Source: Nocardiaceae bacterium
Lineage (GTDB): Bacteria; Actinomycetota; Actinomycetes; Mycobacteriales; Mycobacteriaceae
Length of the DNA: 64,000 nt
Direction: 5' to 3'
Assembly (NCBI GenBank): GCA_021372355.1
Contig: JAJFUQ010000146.1
Span: 1-64,000 of the forward strand
Every line of letters begins with the position of its first letter. Positions within the stretch are counted from its first letter, which is position 1. Made by a program: the position numbers and the translations under genes. The notes below the pieces were generated by a model, which did no database searches, was not told the origin of the DNA, and worked only from the letters and a program-made list of their open reading frames with translations. Positions 28,043-35,711 of the stretch are shown piece by piece.

Positions 28043-28411
28043 TCAGCCGTCGACCGTGTGAGGCTCCCCGAGCGGGAGTGCCGGGGCGTTGGACGCAGGT
28101 GGCATCTTGCGCTGGGGCTTTGGCCGCTTGATCGGCGGACGATCATTGGCAATGAGCACGGCCATCCAGGGGAGCGGGACCGAGATCAGGATGATCGACA
28201 GCGAGATCCAGGCGGTTTCCCAGATCGAGTACGTGTAGCCGGCGATCAGCAGACAGGGAATTCGACATCCCATGAGCAGCGAGTATTTGACGATGCGCTC
28301 GTGCTGTTCCTCGGCCAATGATTTCCGGGCAGCGGTGATGAGGACCGGGTGGCGCGAGCTGCCCAGGTCATCCGGCAGATCCGTCCACGACGGATCCGGG
28401 TGGTTCGCCAT
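28043..28411 (-). CDS. DUF3099 membrane protein (Rv2709-like)
   Basis: 122 residues. The N-terminal cytosolic part contains the family signature PVLITAARKSLAEEQHERIVKY. Two transmembrane helices follow (SLLMGCRIPCLLIAGYTYS and AWISLSIILISVPLPWMAV), then a basic, proline-rich tail. Function unknown. It sits next to sigB as in other Mycobacteriales and is divergent from the DUF3039 gene. Confidence 0.85.
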   Translation of the reverse strand: MANHPDPSWTDLPDDLGSSRHPVLITAARKSLAEEQHERIVKYSLLMGCRIPCLLIAGYTYSIWETAWISLSIILISVPLPWMAVLIANDRPPIKRPKPQRKMPPASNAPALPLGEPHTVDG

Positions 28412-28524
28412 ACCTCAACTGTGTCACTTGCCTGTGAGCAATGCACCCCTGGGGACGAAATGCGCGGGATGCTTTCGCGCAGAGCCTGCAAGGCGGCCGT
28501 TGTGCACTGCGGCATGATAGAGGG

Positions 28525-28761
28525 GTGAGTACGCAAACCGAGGTCCGGCCGGACGAGACCACCCGGGACCAGACCAGTGAAGACACCCCGAAGTTCTTTC
28601 ACTATGTGAAGAAGGACAAGGTCGCCGAGAGCGCGGTCATGGGTACCTACGTCGTGGCGCTGTGCGGCGAAGTCTTTCCCGTGACGCGTGCACCCAAGCC
28701 GGGCTCGCCCGTCTGCGAGGAGTGCAAGCGCATATACGAGTCGCTGCCCTCGGGGCGCTGA
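28525..28761 (+). CDS. DUF3039 protein, putative zinc-binding
   Basis: 78 residues, Rv2708c-like. A conserved core FFHYVKKDKVAESAVMGTYVVALCGEVFPVTR is followed by CEEC, so four metal-ligand candidates (CGEV cysteine, CEEC pair and a histidine) form a small zinc-ribbon-like unit. The GTG at 28525 follows AGGGG directly. Its 3' half is overlapped on the other strand by the end of the YihY/BrkB gene. Function unknown; conserved in actinobacteria. Confidence 0.85.
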   Translation: MSTQTEVRPDETTRDQTSEDTPKFFHYVKKDKVAESAVMGTYVVALCGEVFPVTRAPKPGSPVCEECKRIYESLPSGR

Positions 28762-29954
28762 TCGCCTGATTCCTTCGCCGGCTCCGGAGCCTCTTCGCCA
28801 GAGGCACCGGAGTCGTCTGCGTCTTCGGGGGAGGACTCGTCCTCACTGGCTGCGCGGGCCTTCTCCGCGGCCACGCGCAGCGGACCCGTTGCAATGCGAA
28901 CTGTCTGCACCGTCGTCTGGGCAAGCAGTCCGACGATGGCCACCGAACCGGAGGTCACCTGGCCCGCGAGCCTTTCCAACGATTGCGCGACTCGAGTCTC
29001 CTTCGCGGGCCAGAACTCCTGGATCGTGGCATTGAACTCCGCGCCGATGACGATGGCGAATCCGAGCATGAACGTGAACAGCAGGAACGCGATAGGTGTC
29101 GCGAGCGCGCCGTAGCTGCTGCCTTCTTGCAGTGCCCAGGACAGATAGACCCGCAGCACCTTGCTCGCGACGAGGAAGACGAGTCCGGCCAGGAGAGCAC
29201 CGCCGAGCAGTCGATGCCAGGGCAACGACTTGTGGAGCGCGAGCTTGTAGAGGGTCGTCAGCGCGACGATCAGCAACAAACCGACAACCGGGTAGTAGAG
29301 CGTTCGGATGAGTTGGGAACCGAGGTCGAACCATCGAGGCGGAAGCCAGCCTTCGACGACCTCCGGTCCTACCGCGACGATCGGCAGCACGAAGACGCCG
29401 ACGATGAGACCCAGCACGTAGAGCCAGATCGCATAGAGGCGTTGCACCACGGGATGCCGCGCCTCGGCCTGGTCATGTGCGGCCGTGATGGCATCGACAA
29501 ATGTCGAGCACGCCGACGAACCGGCCCAGAACGACAGCAGGAAGCTGACCGACATGATGTCAGCGCGTCCGTTCTGGATGACGTCGGTGACCGTGGGTGC
29601 GATGAGTTGGTCGACGACGTTGGTGCTGAACACGTTCCGGCTGAACGAGATGATTCGCGACTGAAGCAGTTCGAGGGTGTTCGGCCCGAACCACCCGGCG
29701 ACGTAGCCGATACTGCCGAGCAATCCGAGCATCAGCGGTGGCAGGGAAAGCGTCTGGTAGAACGCTGCCGTTGCCGATTTGGCGAAGATCGAGTGATCCC
29801 ACGCCCGGGAGATTGTGCGGGTCATGACATGCCCGGTACGCCGCAGTGCCGAGACGGTGGGAAGTGGGCACGTTTCGAGTTCATCGGTCGGCCCGGCATA
29901 AACCACGCCGAAGGGCGCGGTCTTAGCACCACTGCTAAACACCGATTCGCTCAT
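28647..29954 (-). CDS. YihY/virulence-factor BrkB family membrane protein
   Basis: 435-residue inner-membrane protein (Rv2707-like). Family features are the N-terminal RAWDHSIFAKSATAAFYQTL, about six hydrophobic segments between residues 55 and 310, FLLSFWAGSSACSTFVDAI and the last membrane pair around SSYGALATPIAFLLFTFMLGFAIVIGAEFNA. A long charged, Glu/Ser-rich tail of about 90 residues follows. The last 37 residues are antisense to the DUF3039 gene (115-base convergent overlap). ATG 29954 (MSESVFSSG) is used; the frame continues to 30002. Transport role unproven. Confidence 0.88.
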   Translation of the reverse strand: MSESVFSSGAKTAPFGVVYAGPTDELETCPLPTVSALRRTGHVMTRTISRAWDHSIFAKSATAAFYQTLSLPPLMLGLLGSIGYVAGWFGPNTLELLQSRIISFSRNVFSTNVVDQLIAPTVTDVIQNGRADIMSVSFLLSFWAGSSACSTFVDAITAAHDQAEARHPVVQRLYAIWLYVLGLIVGVFVLPIVAVGPEVVEGWLPPRWFDLGSQLIRTLYYPVVGLLLIVALTTLYKLALHKSLPWHRLLGGALLAGLVFLVASKVLRVYLSWALQEGSSYGALATPIAFLLFTFMLGFAIVIGAEFNATIQEFWPAKETRVAQSLERLAGQVTSGSVAIVGLLAQTTVQTVRIATGPLRVAAEKARAASEDESSPEDADDSGASGEEAPEPAKESGDQRPEGSDSYMRLHSSQTGEPGLGARVTGKTSPHSATT

Positions 29955-30149
29955 TTGTCCCAAGCATCCCTCACGTAACGGGGTAGTCCGTAGCTCCTCC
30001 ACCGCGTGTCGTGGCCACTACCTGCAAGTTGAAGTCTGCCACTGTCTGGCATTTCGCGAAGGGGATGCGATCGCCGCTAAGCTGCCATTCGCCGAACAAT
30101 TCATCGCGTCTTCACCGCTAACTCAACTGCACGAGGAGCCGCACCGAGC

Positions 30150-31871
30150 GTGCCCACCACTACGAAACCTGCGCCGACAAGCTCGCTGCGGGCATGGCAG
30201 CGCCGCGCTCTCACCCGGTACCTGGCGTCGAAACCGCGCGACTTCCTCGCGGTCGCGACTCCCGGGGCTGGTAAGACGACCTTCGCCCTGCGAGTTGCCG
30301 CCGAGTTGCTTGCCGACCGAACCGTCGATCAGGTGACCGTCGTCGCACCGACGGAGCACCTCAAACACCAGTGGGCGGAATCGGCCGCGCGCAACGGCAT
30401 CGCGCTGGATTCGAACTTCTCGAACTCGACGGGGCAGACGTCGGGCGACTATCACGGCGTGTGCGTCACCTATGCGCAGGTCGCCGCCCACCCGACGAAG
30501 CACCGCGTCCGGACCGAGAACCGCAAGACCCTCGTGATCCTCGACGAGATCCACCATGGCGGTGACGCGAAAAGTTGGGGAGACGCGATCCGCGAGGCCT
30601 ACGGCGACGCGACCCGCCGCCTGGCGTTGACCGGAACACCATTCCGATCCGATGACTCGCCGATCCCGTTCGTCACCTATGAACCCGACGGTCAGGGCTT
30701 CCAGCGGTCCAAGGCTGATCACACGTACGGCTACTCCGAGGCGCTCGCCGACGGCGTCGTCCGGCCGGTGGTGTTTCTTGCCTATAGCGGCGACGCACGT
30801 TGGCGCGACAGCGCGGGCGAAGAGCATGAGGCGCGCCTGGGCGAGCCGATGTCGGCAGAACAGATCACGAGGGCCTGGCGTACTGCGCTCGATCCGCACG
30901 GTGACTGGATGGCTGCAGTTCTGCACGCGGCGAATCTGCGTCTGAATCAGGTGCGTGCTGGAGGCGTCCCGGATGCGGGCGGTCTCGTGATCGCCACGGA
31001 CCAGACCTCTGCTCGCGGTTACGCCGATCTTCTCGAGGCGATCACCGGTGAGCGTCCATGCGTCGTTCTCTCCGACGACCCGACGGCATCGAGCCGAATC
31101 GCTGAGTTCTCCAAGAGCACCCAGCCGTGGATGGTTGCGGTCCGAATGGTGTCCGAGGGCGTCGACGTTCCGCGACTGACGGTCGGCGTCTACGCGACCA
31201 GCGCCTCGACGCCACTGTTCTTCGCGCAGGCGATCGGTCGATTCGTGCGTAGCCGTCGCCCCGGCGAAACGGCCAGCGTGTTCCTGCCGTCGGTGCCGGT
31301 TCTGCTCGGGCTGGCCAGTGAGCTCGAAACCGCACGCGACCACGTGCTCGGAAAGCCGCATCGCGAGTCCAACGGGCTCGATGACGAACTGATCGCGGAG
31401 GCGAACAAGCAGAAGGACCCCAACGACGAGCCGGAGAAATCATTCGTCTCGCTCGGTGCCGACGCCGAACTCGACCAGGTCATCTTCGACGGATCGTCGT
31501 TCGGTACGGCGACTTTCGCCGGCAGCGACGAGGAGGCCGACTACCTCGGTCTGCCCGGACTGCTCGACCCTGATCAGATGCGTGCGCTCCTCCGCGAGCA
31601 CCAGCAACGCCAGGTGACGCGTCGCTCGGCGGCGCCCGCGGTGGCCACCGCTGATTCCGAGCAGGCCGCGAGCGAGCGCGTCGCCAAGGCCGGCAAGCTG
31701 TCGGACCTGCGCAAGGAGCTGAACACTCTCGTGGCGCTGCATCACCAGCGGACCGGAAAGCCGCATGGCGTCATCCACGGAGCGCTGCGCACTCAGTGCG
31801 GCGGCCCGCCGACGGCGGTTGCCACCGCGGAACAACTCGAAGAGCGGATCGCCACCCTGCGCAAGTGGTGA
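30150..31871 (+). CDS. Superfamily 2 DEAD/DEAH-box helicase
   Basis: 573 residues. Helicase core: Q-type start LRAWQRRALTRYLA, motif I ATPGAGKTTFA, motif II DEIH in VILDEIHHGGDAKSWGDA, motif III TGTP, motif V near VRMVSEGVDVPRL and motif VI QAIGRFVRSRRPGE. This arrangement is closest to XPB/RecG-like DNA translocases with a C-terminal tail rich in charged residues. GTG 30150 has GAGGAG about 12 bases upstream. I do not recall a counterpart at this place in M. tuberculosis, so it looks like an insertion in the conserved block. Substrate unknown. Confidence 0.9.
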   Translation: MPTTTKPAPTSSLRAWQRRALTRYLASKPRDFLAVATPGAGKTTFALRVAAELLADRTVDQVTVVAPTEHLKHQWAESAARNGIALDSNFSNSTGQTSGDYHGVCVTYAQVAAHPTKHRVRTENRKTLVILDEIHHGGDAKSWGDAIREAYGDATRRLALTGTPFRSDDSPIPFVTYEPDGQGFQRSKADHTYGYSEALADGVVRPVVFLAYSGDARWRDSAGEEHEARLGEPMSAEQITRAWRTALDPHGDWMAAVLHAANLRLNQVRAGGVPDAGGLVIATDQTSARGYADLLEAITGERPCVVLSDDPTASSRIAEFSKSTQPWMVAVRMVSEGVDVPRLTVGVYATSASTPLFFAQAIGRFVRSRRPGETASVFLPSVPVLLGLASELETARDHVLGKPHRESNGLDDELIAEANKQKDPNDEPEKSFVSLGADAELDQVIFDGSSFGTATFAGSDEEADYLGLPGLLDPDQMRALLREHQQRQVTRRSAAPAVATADSEQAASERVAKAGKLSDLRKELNTLVALHHQRTGKPHGVIHGALRTQCGGPPTAVATAEQLEERIATLRKW

Positions 31872-31890
31872 CGATCCGTTTCATCGCACT

Positions 31891-32925
31891 TCAGTCGGAC
31901 GAGGTGGTGCGCGGTAGAACCACGATCGCCAACAACAGTGCGATCGCACTCGCGACGAACGGCGTACCGGTCCACAGTTCGACGATCGCGGGAACGCCTG
32001 CCTCGATCATCGCGGCGGTGAGGTAGAGAATCCAGAACAACCCGGCGGCGGTCGCGGCGAAGCCATAGAACGCGAGATGGCGAGTCGGCGCCGGACGCCA
32101 GAAGTGCAACAGCACATCGATCCCGAGAAGTGCCAGAACCGCGGCACCGAGGATCGCCGGATTGCGACCCGCGGTCTGTGCTCCAGAAATGGCGACCATC
32201 GGCAGACCGCAGAGCAGCGCGGTACCCGCCGGCGGCTGCCAGCGCTTGATCACCAACAGCAGCGGCAGGATGAGCACGGCAGTGGTTATCAGAATGCGTG
32301 CGGCCAGCGTCGATGCGAGGTGGTTCTCGGTCGTGGACATTCTCTCCACCACCTGTGCGGGAGTTTCTCCGATCGCATCGCCATACGCGACGAACAGAAA
32401 GACGAGGGCGCCAGCCAGCCCGGTCGACAGCAGAGCGGGCCACAGCTGACCCATCGTCTGCCGCCGTTCCGGGGACCGGCTCCACGCGGCACGCAACGGA
32501 CTCGTGACGATGACCAACATCGACGCCGCGAGCCCGAGGTGAGTCGGGCTGAAGAGAATGTTGATCGTCGTTTCCACGCCGAAGATGATGTGCCACAACA
32601 TGTCACCGATGCCGAAGACCGCGAACGCCGGAATCGCGACGGCCGCGCCGCGATAACCGAGCGGAATGGACTCGACGATGCCGTGGCCCATCCGAACGTT
32701 CCGGAAGACGCTGTAGCTCACCCATCCCGAGACGGCCGCGAAACCGCTGTAGAACACGGCATGCCACGGCGTGAAGAACGATTCCAGTCCCTTGAGATTG
32801 GAGTGAGCCCACGCATCGAGCATGAGTCCGACCATGAACCACGTCGACAGACCAGTCATGATCGCGTCGTAGCGAAGTGAGGATTGGCGAGGGCGGGTGG
32901 TGTGCGCCCGAGCAGCTAGAGTCAC
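31891..32925 (-). CDS. Polytopic membrane protein of unknown function
   Basis: About 344 residues with eight or nine hydrophobic segments, for example STWFMVGLMLDAWAHSNL, FFTPWHAVFYSGFAAVSGW, AVAIPAFAVFGIGDMLWHI, AALLSTGLAGALVFLFVAYG and FVASAIALLLAIVVLP. Histidines recur near the membrane surface (AHSNL, TPWHAVFY, DMLWHIIFG, SPTHLG), which could bind a metal or heme, but no known family is recognised. GTG 32925 is tentative; ATG 32859 (MTGLSTWF) is an alternative. Downstream of the 81-residue gene on the same strand. Confidence 0.75.
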   Translation of the reverse strand: MTLAARAHTTRPRQSSLRYDAIMTGLSTWFMVGLMLDAWAHSNLKGLESFFTPWHAVFYSGFAAVSGWVSYSVFRNVRMGHGIVESIPLGYRGAAVAIPAFAVFGIGDMLWHIIFGVETTINILFSPTHLGLAASMLVIVTSPLRAAWSRSPERRQTMGQLWPALLSTGLAGALVFLFVAYGDAIGETPAQVVERMSTTENHLASTLAARILITTAVLILPLLLVIKRWQPPAGTALLCGLPMVAISGAQTAGRNPAILGAAVLALLGIDVLLHFWRPAPTRHLAFYGFAATAAGLFWILYLTAAMIEAGVPAIVELWTGTPFVASAIALLLAIVVLPRTTSSD

Positions 32926-32972
32926 CTTCCCAGCACACACCAAGCAAATCGCGGTGACAACCCCGTTTAGCG

Positions 32973-33218
32973 CTAGCCGAGGTGGTGCGCGAGGTACTCG
33001 ACGGACTGGGGTCCGAGTCCGGGGTTCGTCTGCCGGAGTACCGAGACGATGGCGCGTTCGTCCGCGGGCCGGACCCCGTGTCGGACGGTGGTGGTGAGTG
33101 CCCACCGTTTGGCGTTGGCTACTGCTTCATCCGCGGTCGCACCGCCAAACGTCTGTCGGATCTCTTCGACCGCGTCGAGGTCGAGACTGTCGCCGGCGGA
33201 CAGGTTGCCGTCGAGCAT
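32973..33218 (-). CDS. Small hypothetical protein
   Basis: 81 residues with a good ribosome site (GGGAGG, nine bases before ATG 33218). The pattern LDLDAVEEIRQTFGGATADEAVANAKRWAL is reminiscent of ribbon-helix-helix or VapB-like antitoxins. No toxin gene lies beside it, and the next gene is the membrane protein 47 bases on, probably in the same transcript. Function unknown. Confidence 0.65.
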   Translation of the reverse strand: MLDGNLSAGDSLDLDAVEEIRQTFGGATADEAVANAKRWALTTTVRHGVRPADERAIVSVLRQTNPGLGPQSVEYLAHHLG

Positions 33219-33340
33219 GTGGTTCCACCTCCCAAGCTGACGTTCGATCGCTACTTCATCAAGATCTGAGGTACCCCGCCCGGGCCGAAAACAATTCAGT
33301 TTGTGGTCGTCATCTCAGCTCGGGTAGGGACAAATAAAAA

Positions 33341-33352
33341 GCGCCCCTCGCC
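33341..33352 (-). terminator. Distal arm of an IS-split terminator
   Basis: These 12 bases are the exact reverse complement of 34798-34809. On the minus strand they are followed by TTTTT (33340-33336). Before the IS insertion the two arms formed a 12-bp hairpin with a 5-base loop and a T tract, that is, an intrinsic terminator for the gene at 34823-35005. Confidence 0.8.
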
Positions 33353-33356
33353 GGGC

Positions 33357-33381
33357 TGAACTGCTCCCCGATAGTTGGACT
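33357..33381. repeat. IS terminal inverted repeat, orfB end
   Basis: Matches the reverse complement of 34769-34793 at 23 of 25 positions. Confidence 0.9.
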
Positions 33382-33396
33382 GGATAACTGAAGAGG

Positions 33397-34209
33397 CTAA
33401 GCCGCGAGGGCCTGAGCCCGGTACTGAACCGGACTCAGGCCCTTGAGCTTTGTCGAGATTCGAGTGGTGTTGTACCAATCGATGTACTCATCACCAGCAG
33501 CGATCAGGTGCTCAATCGAGTCGAATCTGGTGTTGTGGAACATCTCGGACTTCATGTGTCCGAAGAAGTTCTCCATGACGGCGTTGTCGTAGCAGTTGGC
33601 CTTGCGGGACATCGATTGCGTGGCACCGATCTCGTTGAGCAACGCCCGCCACGACCGATGTTGGTATTGAAATCCCTGGTCAGAGTGCACGACTAAACCG
33701 GGGTCAGGTGCTGCACACCCGATCGCAGTAGATAACGAACGATTGGTGAAGTCCACCGTCGGCGAGATGCTCCACGAATGCGCGATGATCCCGCGATCGA
33801 ACAAGTCCAGAATCGGTGACAGATACGCCTTGCGATCACCAACTCGGAACTCGGTCACATCGGTGACCCACTTCTGATTGGGCTCTGCGGCAACGAAGTC
33901 ACGGGCCAGCACGTTGGCAGCGATCTTTCCGACCTCGCCCTGGAAGGAGTCGTAGCGGCGACGACGACGCACTCGGCATTTCAAGCCGAGCTCACGCATC
34001 AGCTTGAGCACCGTCTTTTTCGCTAATCGCCACCCCTGGCTGATCAGCACGCGATGAATTCGGCGGTGCCCGTACCGACCGCGTGAGTCTTCGAATGCCA
34101 ACCGGATCGCATCCTTCAACTCGGCCATCGGGTCGGCTTGACCCTGTCTTGCCTGGTGATAGAAGAAGGTTGATCTGGCCAGATCAGCGGCTTCAAGCAG
34201 GTCTGCCAA
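33397..34209 (-). CDS. IS150-type transposase orfB (DDE domain)
   Basis: 270 residues counted from a TTG at 34209; in practice it is expected as the C-terminal part of an OrfAB fusion. The N-terminal HTH_21-like region (GRYGHRRIHRVLISQGW) precedes an rve integrase core with a complete DDE triad: D in WVTDVTEFRVG, D in VVHSDQGFQYQ, E in NAVMENFFGHMKSE. The open frame extends upstream without stop to the slippery site, supporting frameshift expression. Ends 40 bases inside the left IR side. Confidence 0.93.
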   Translation of the reverse strand: MADLLEAADLARSTFFYHQARQGQADPMAELKDAIRLAFEDSRGRYGHRRIHRVLISQGWRLAKKTVLKLMRELGLKCRVRRRRRYDSFQGEVGKIAANVLARDFVAAEPNQKWVTDVTEFRVGDRKAYLSPILDLFDRGIIAHSWSISPTVDFTNRSLSTAIGCAAPDPGLVVHSDQGFQYQHRSWRALLNEIGATQSMSRKANCYDNAVMENFFGHMKSEMFHNTRFDSIEHLIAAGDEYIDWYNTTRISTKLKGLSPVQYRAQALAA

Positions 34210-34247
34210 TGGGAATTCAGCCTTGAGAGAGGCGACGGCCTGGGCTT

Positions 34248-34775
34248 TTACCGTCGTCCTTGTTGCTTCAAGGCCCGCAATTTTTTTAGGTACGCGTTCT
34301 CGGCGCGCAGCCTCAGGTTCTCCCGCTGCAACTGCTCGAGATCGGTGAGCTCTCGAGGAACCGAACTGTCCTTCGGTGGCCGGCCTTTGGGCTTGGGTCT
34401 GAGACCGTCCTCGCCGTCACGACGGTACTTCTGCACCCAGACCTCAAGCAGGCGCCGAGACGACAGTTGGTTCTGTTCGACGAGTTCCTCAGCGGACGTG
34501 CCAGCGAGAAAGCGTTGAACAATGTCGAGTTTGACCTCGAAGGAGTACTGCGTTTTCGTTGGTTTCTCCACCAGCACTTCCGCTCCGTGCACTCGCCACC
34601 GCCGATACAGGGATCGGACCGCCCAGCGCCCAACACCCAACTGGCTGGAGACGGCTTTGTACGCCATGGCCTTACCGAATAACGCTACAGCGGCGCTGCG
34701 CTGCTCTTCGGTCAGTGAACTCGCTGCACGCAAAGAAATACTCCCCGGAAGTAGGAACTCGATTTCCGAGTCCAA
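34248..34775 (-). CDS. IS150-type orfA (DNA-binding helix-turn-helix protein)
   Basis: Up to 175 residues, the size of IS150 InsJ. It contains two helix-turn-helix units (around VALFGKAMAYKAVSSQLGVGRW and AGTSAEELVEQNQLSSRRLLEVWVQKY) and a leucine-zipper-like C-terminus (LEQLQRENLRLRAENAYLKKL). The listed TTG start at 34775 lies in the hairpin loop at the IS end; a later TTG near 34730 is equally plausible. The frame ends just after the A7 shift site. Confidence 0.88.
   Translation of the reverse strand: MDSEIEFLLPGSISLRAASSLTEEQRSAAVALFGKAMAYKAVSSQLGVGRWAVRSLYRRWRVHGAEVLVEKPTKTQYSFEVKLDIVQRFLAGTSAEELVEQNQLSSRRLLEVWVQKYRRDGEDGLRPKPKGRPPKDSSVPRELTDLEQLQRENLRLRAENAYLKKLRALKQQGRR
34281..34287 (-). 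other. Programmed -1 ribosomal frameshift site (A7)
   Basis: On the minus strand CTA AAA AAA TTG in the orfA frame gives the canonical A_AAA_AAA heptamer. A -1 slip leads into ATT GCG GGC and the open orfB frame without stop. This yields the OrfAB transposase, as known for IS150. Confidence 0.85.
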
Positions 34776-34786
34776 CTTCCGGGGAG
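34741..34786 (-). terminator. Hairpin at the orfA end of the IS
   Basis: Arms 34741-34751 and 34776-34786 are exact 11-bp complements with a 24-base loop that holds the first orfA start codon. On the minus strand it would form in read-through RNA entering from outside. It could terminate that RNA or hide the start, a known IS self-protection. Confidence 0.5.
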
Positions 34787-34793
34787 CAGTTCA
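34769..34793. repeat. IS terminal inverted repeat, orfA end
   Basis: Partner of 33357-33381; two mismatches in 25 bases. Confidence 0.9.
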
Positions 34794-34797
34794 GGCA

Positions 34798-34809
34798 GGC
34801 GAGGGGCGC
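34798..34809 (-). terminator. Proximal arm of the IS-split terminator
   Basis: Exact complement of 33341-33352, located 13 bases after the stop of the 34823-35005 gene. The IS now separates the arms by 1.4 kb, so the original hairpin can no longer form locally. Confidence 0.8.
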
Positions 34810-34822
34810 AGTGGACGAGGGA

Positions 34823-35005
34823 CTATTCCGCAGGGGCGGCGTCGATGACAGCAGAGAGCTGAGCGAGTCGAGGCGCGTGCTCATTCGCGTGATGCTGGCA
34901 GAACAATAGTTCGCTGCCAGAGGCGAGAGTGGCACGTACGCGCGCACGGGCACCACAGCGATCGCAGCGATCTGCAGCGGTCAACGGTGTCATGGTGGCT
35001 TGCAT
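34823..35005 (-). CDS. Small zinc-finger-like protein (DUF7455-type)
   Basis: 60 residues. CDRCGARARVR and LLFCQHHANEH give a Cys-x2-Cys plus Cys-x-x-His set typical of a small zinc ribbon. ATG 35005 has GAGGAG seven bases upstream; the frame continues upstream to 35110 without support. Conserved in actinobacteria, function unknown. Its terminator is the one split by the IS. Divergent from the KhtT-like gene. Confidence 0.85.
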   Translation of the reverse strand: MQATMTPLTAADRCDRCGARARVRATLASGSELLFCQHHANEHAPRLAQLSAVIDAAPAE

Positions 35006-35170
35006 TGGCAGCTCCTCACTGTCTGACGGCCCTTTTGTGGGTCGTGCCCATAAAAGCGCTCGATATGCATCGGATGTTCCCGAAAATCGGACAACTGTGT
35101 CTGCGATCACATCGGATAGTGACCCGAATGCAACATCGAGATCTTCCTAACGTCTGTGTACCCACGGGGA

Positions 35171-35176
35171 TACGCT
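35171..35176 (+). promoter_or_regulatory. -10 box of a leaderless promoter (khtT-like gene)
   Basis: TACGCT, then six bases, then GTG 35183. Confidence 0.55.
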
Positions 35177-35182
35177 CAAATC

Positions 35183-35665
35183 GTGAACGTCGAAGTCACG
35201 CCGCTTCCGGGTATCGGTGTGCGTAAAGATTTCGAGTCCGGTTCGGGCCGCCGGATCGGCGTCGTCGTGCGCCGCGACGGTAGCACCGACCTCATTGCGT
35301 CGCGGGCCGACGATCCCGACACCTGTGAGTTGCAGGTCGCGTTGACTCAGGATGAGGCGGCTGTTCTCGGGAACCTCCTCGGAACTCCGCAACTCGTCGC
35401 GCAACTCCAAGAAGAGCACCGCGATCTTCCGGGAGTCTCAACGCGCCAATTCGAACTCGAAGCGGACTCTCCCTTCGACGGCCGAACGCTCGGCGCGACC
35501 GGCATGCGTACCCGGACGAAGACCTCGATCGTCGCCGTGATGCGCGCCGGGCAGGTTCTCGCGTCACCCGGACCGGACTTCGTATTCACCGCCGGGGATG
35601 TCCTGGTGGTTGTCGGCACCTCAGATGGTCTGGACTCGGCCGCCAAAATCCTCGCCCACGGATGA
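35183..35665 (+). CDS. KhtT-like regulatory subunit of a cation/proton antiporter (TrkA-C domain)
   Basis: 160 residues. The N-terminal part (VNVEVTPLPGIGVRKDFESGSGRRIGVV) is the KhtT-type domain. The C-terminal part (about residues 90-160, ADSPFDGRTLGATGMRTRT, IVAVMRAGQVLASPGPDFVFTAGDVLVVVGTSDGL) is a TrkA-C/RCK_C ligand-binding domain. In B. subtilis KhtT gates the K+/H+ antiporter KhtU. Here it directly precedes such an antiporter (46-base gap). GTG 35183 is set by the leaderless -10 box. Confidence 0.88.
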   Translation: MNVEVTPLPGIGVRKDFESGSGRRIGVVVRRDGSTDLIASRADDPDTCELQVALTQDEAAVLGNLLGTPQLVAQLQEEHRDLPGVSTRQFELEADSPFDGRTLGATGMRTRTKTSIVAVMRAGQVLASPGPDFVFTAGDVLVVVGTSDGLDSAAKILAHG

Positions 35666-35711
35666 TCGCCATGAAGTCCGGTCCGCCCCGTAAGCGGGCG
35701 TAGGTGCAGCG

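Larger units (their letters stand above)
33357..34793 (-). mobile_element. IS3-family insertion sequence, IS150 group, 1437 bp
   Basis: Complete element with 25-base terminal inverted repeats (23 matches), beginning TGAACTGCTCCCCG and ending in the reverse CA form. A 3-bp direct repeat GGC flanks it (33354-33356 and 34794-34796). It encodes orfA and orfB on the minus strand joined by an A7 slippery site. Both frames are intact, so it may be active. It inserted in the loop of a terminator hairpin. Confidence 0.95.

Noticed and set aside
32973-33218. Complete toxin-antitoxin pair
   Set aside because: No PIN, RelE or similar toxin frame beside the antitoxin-like protein.
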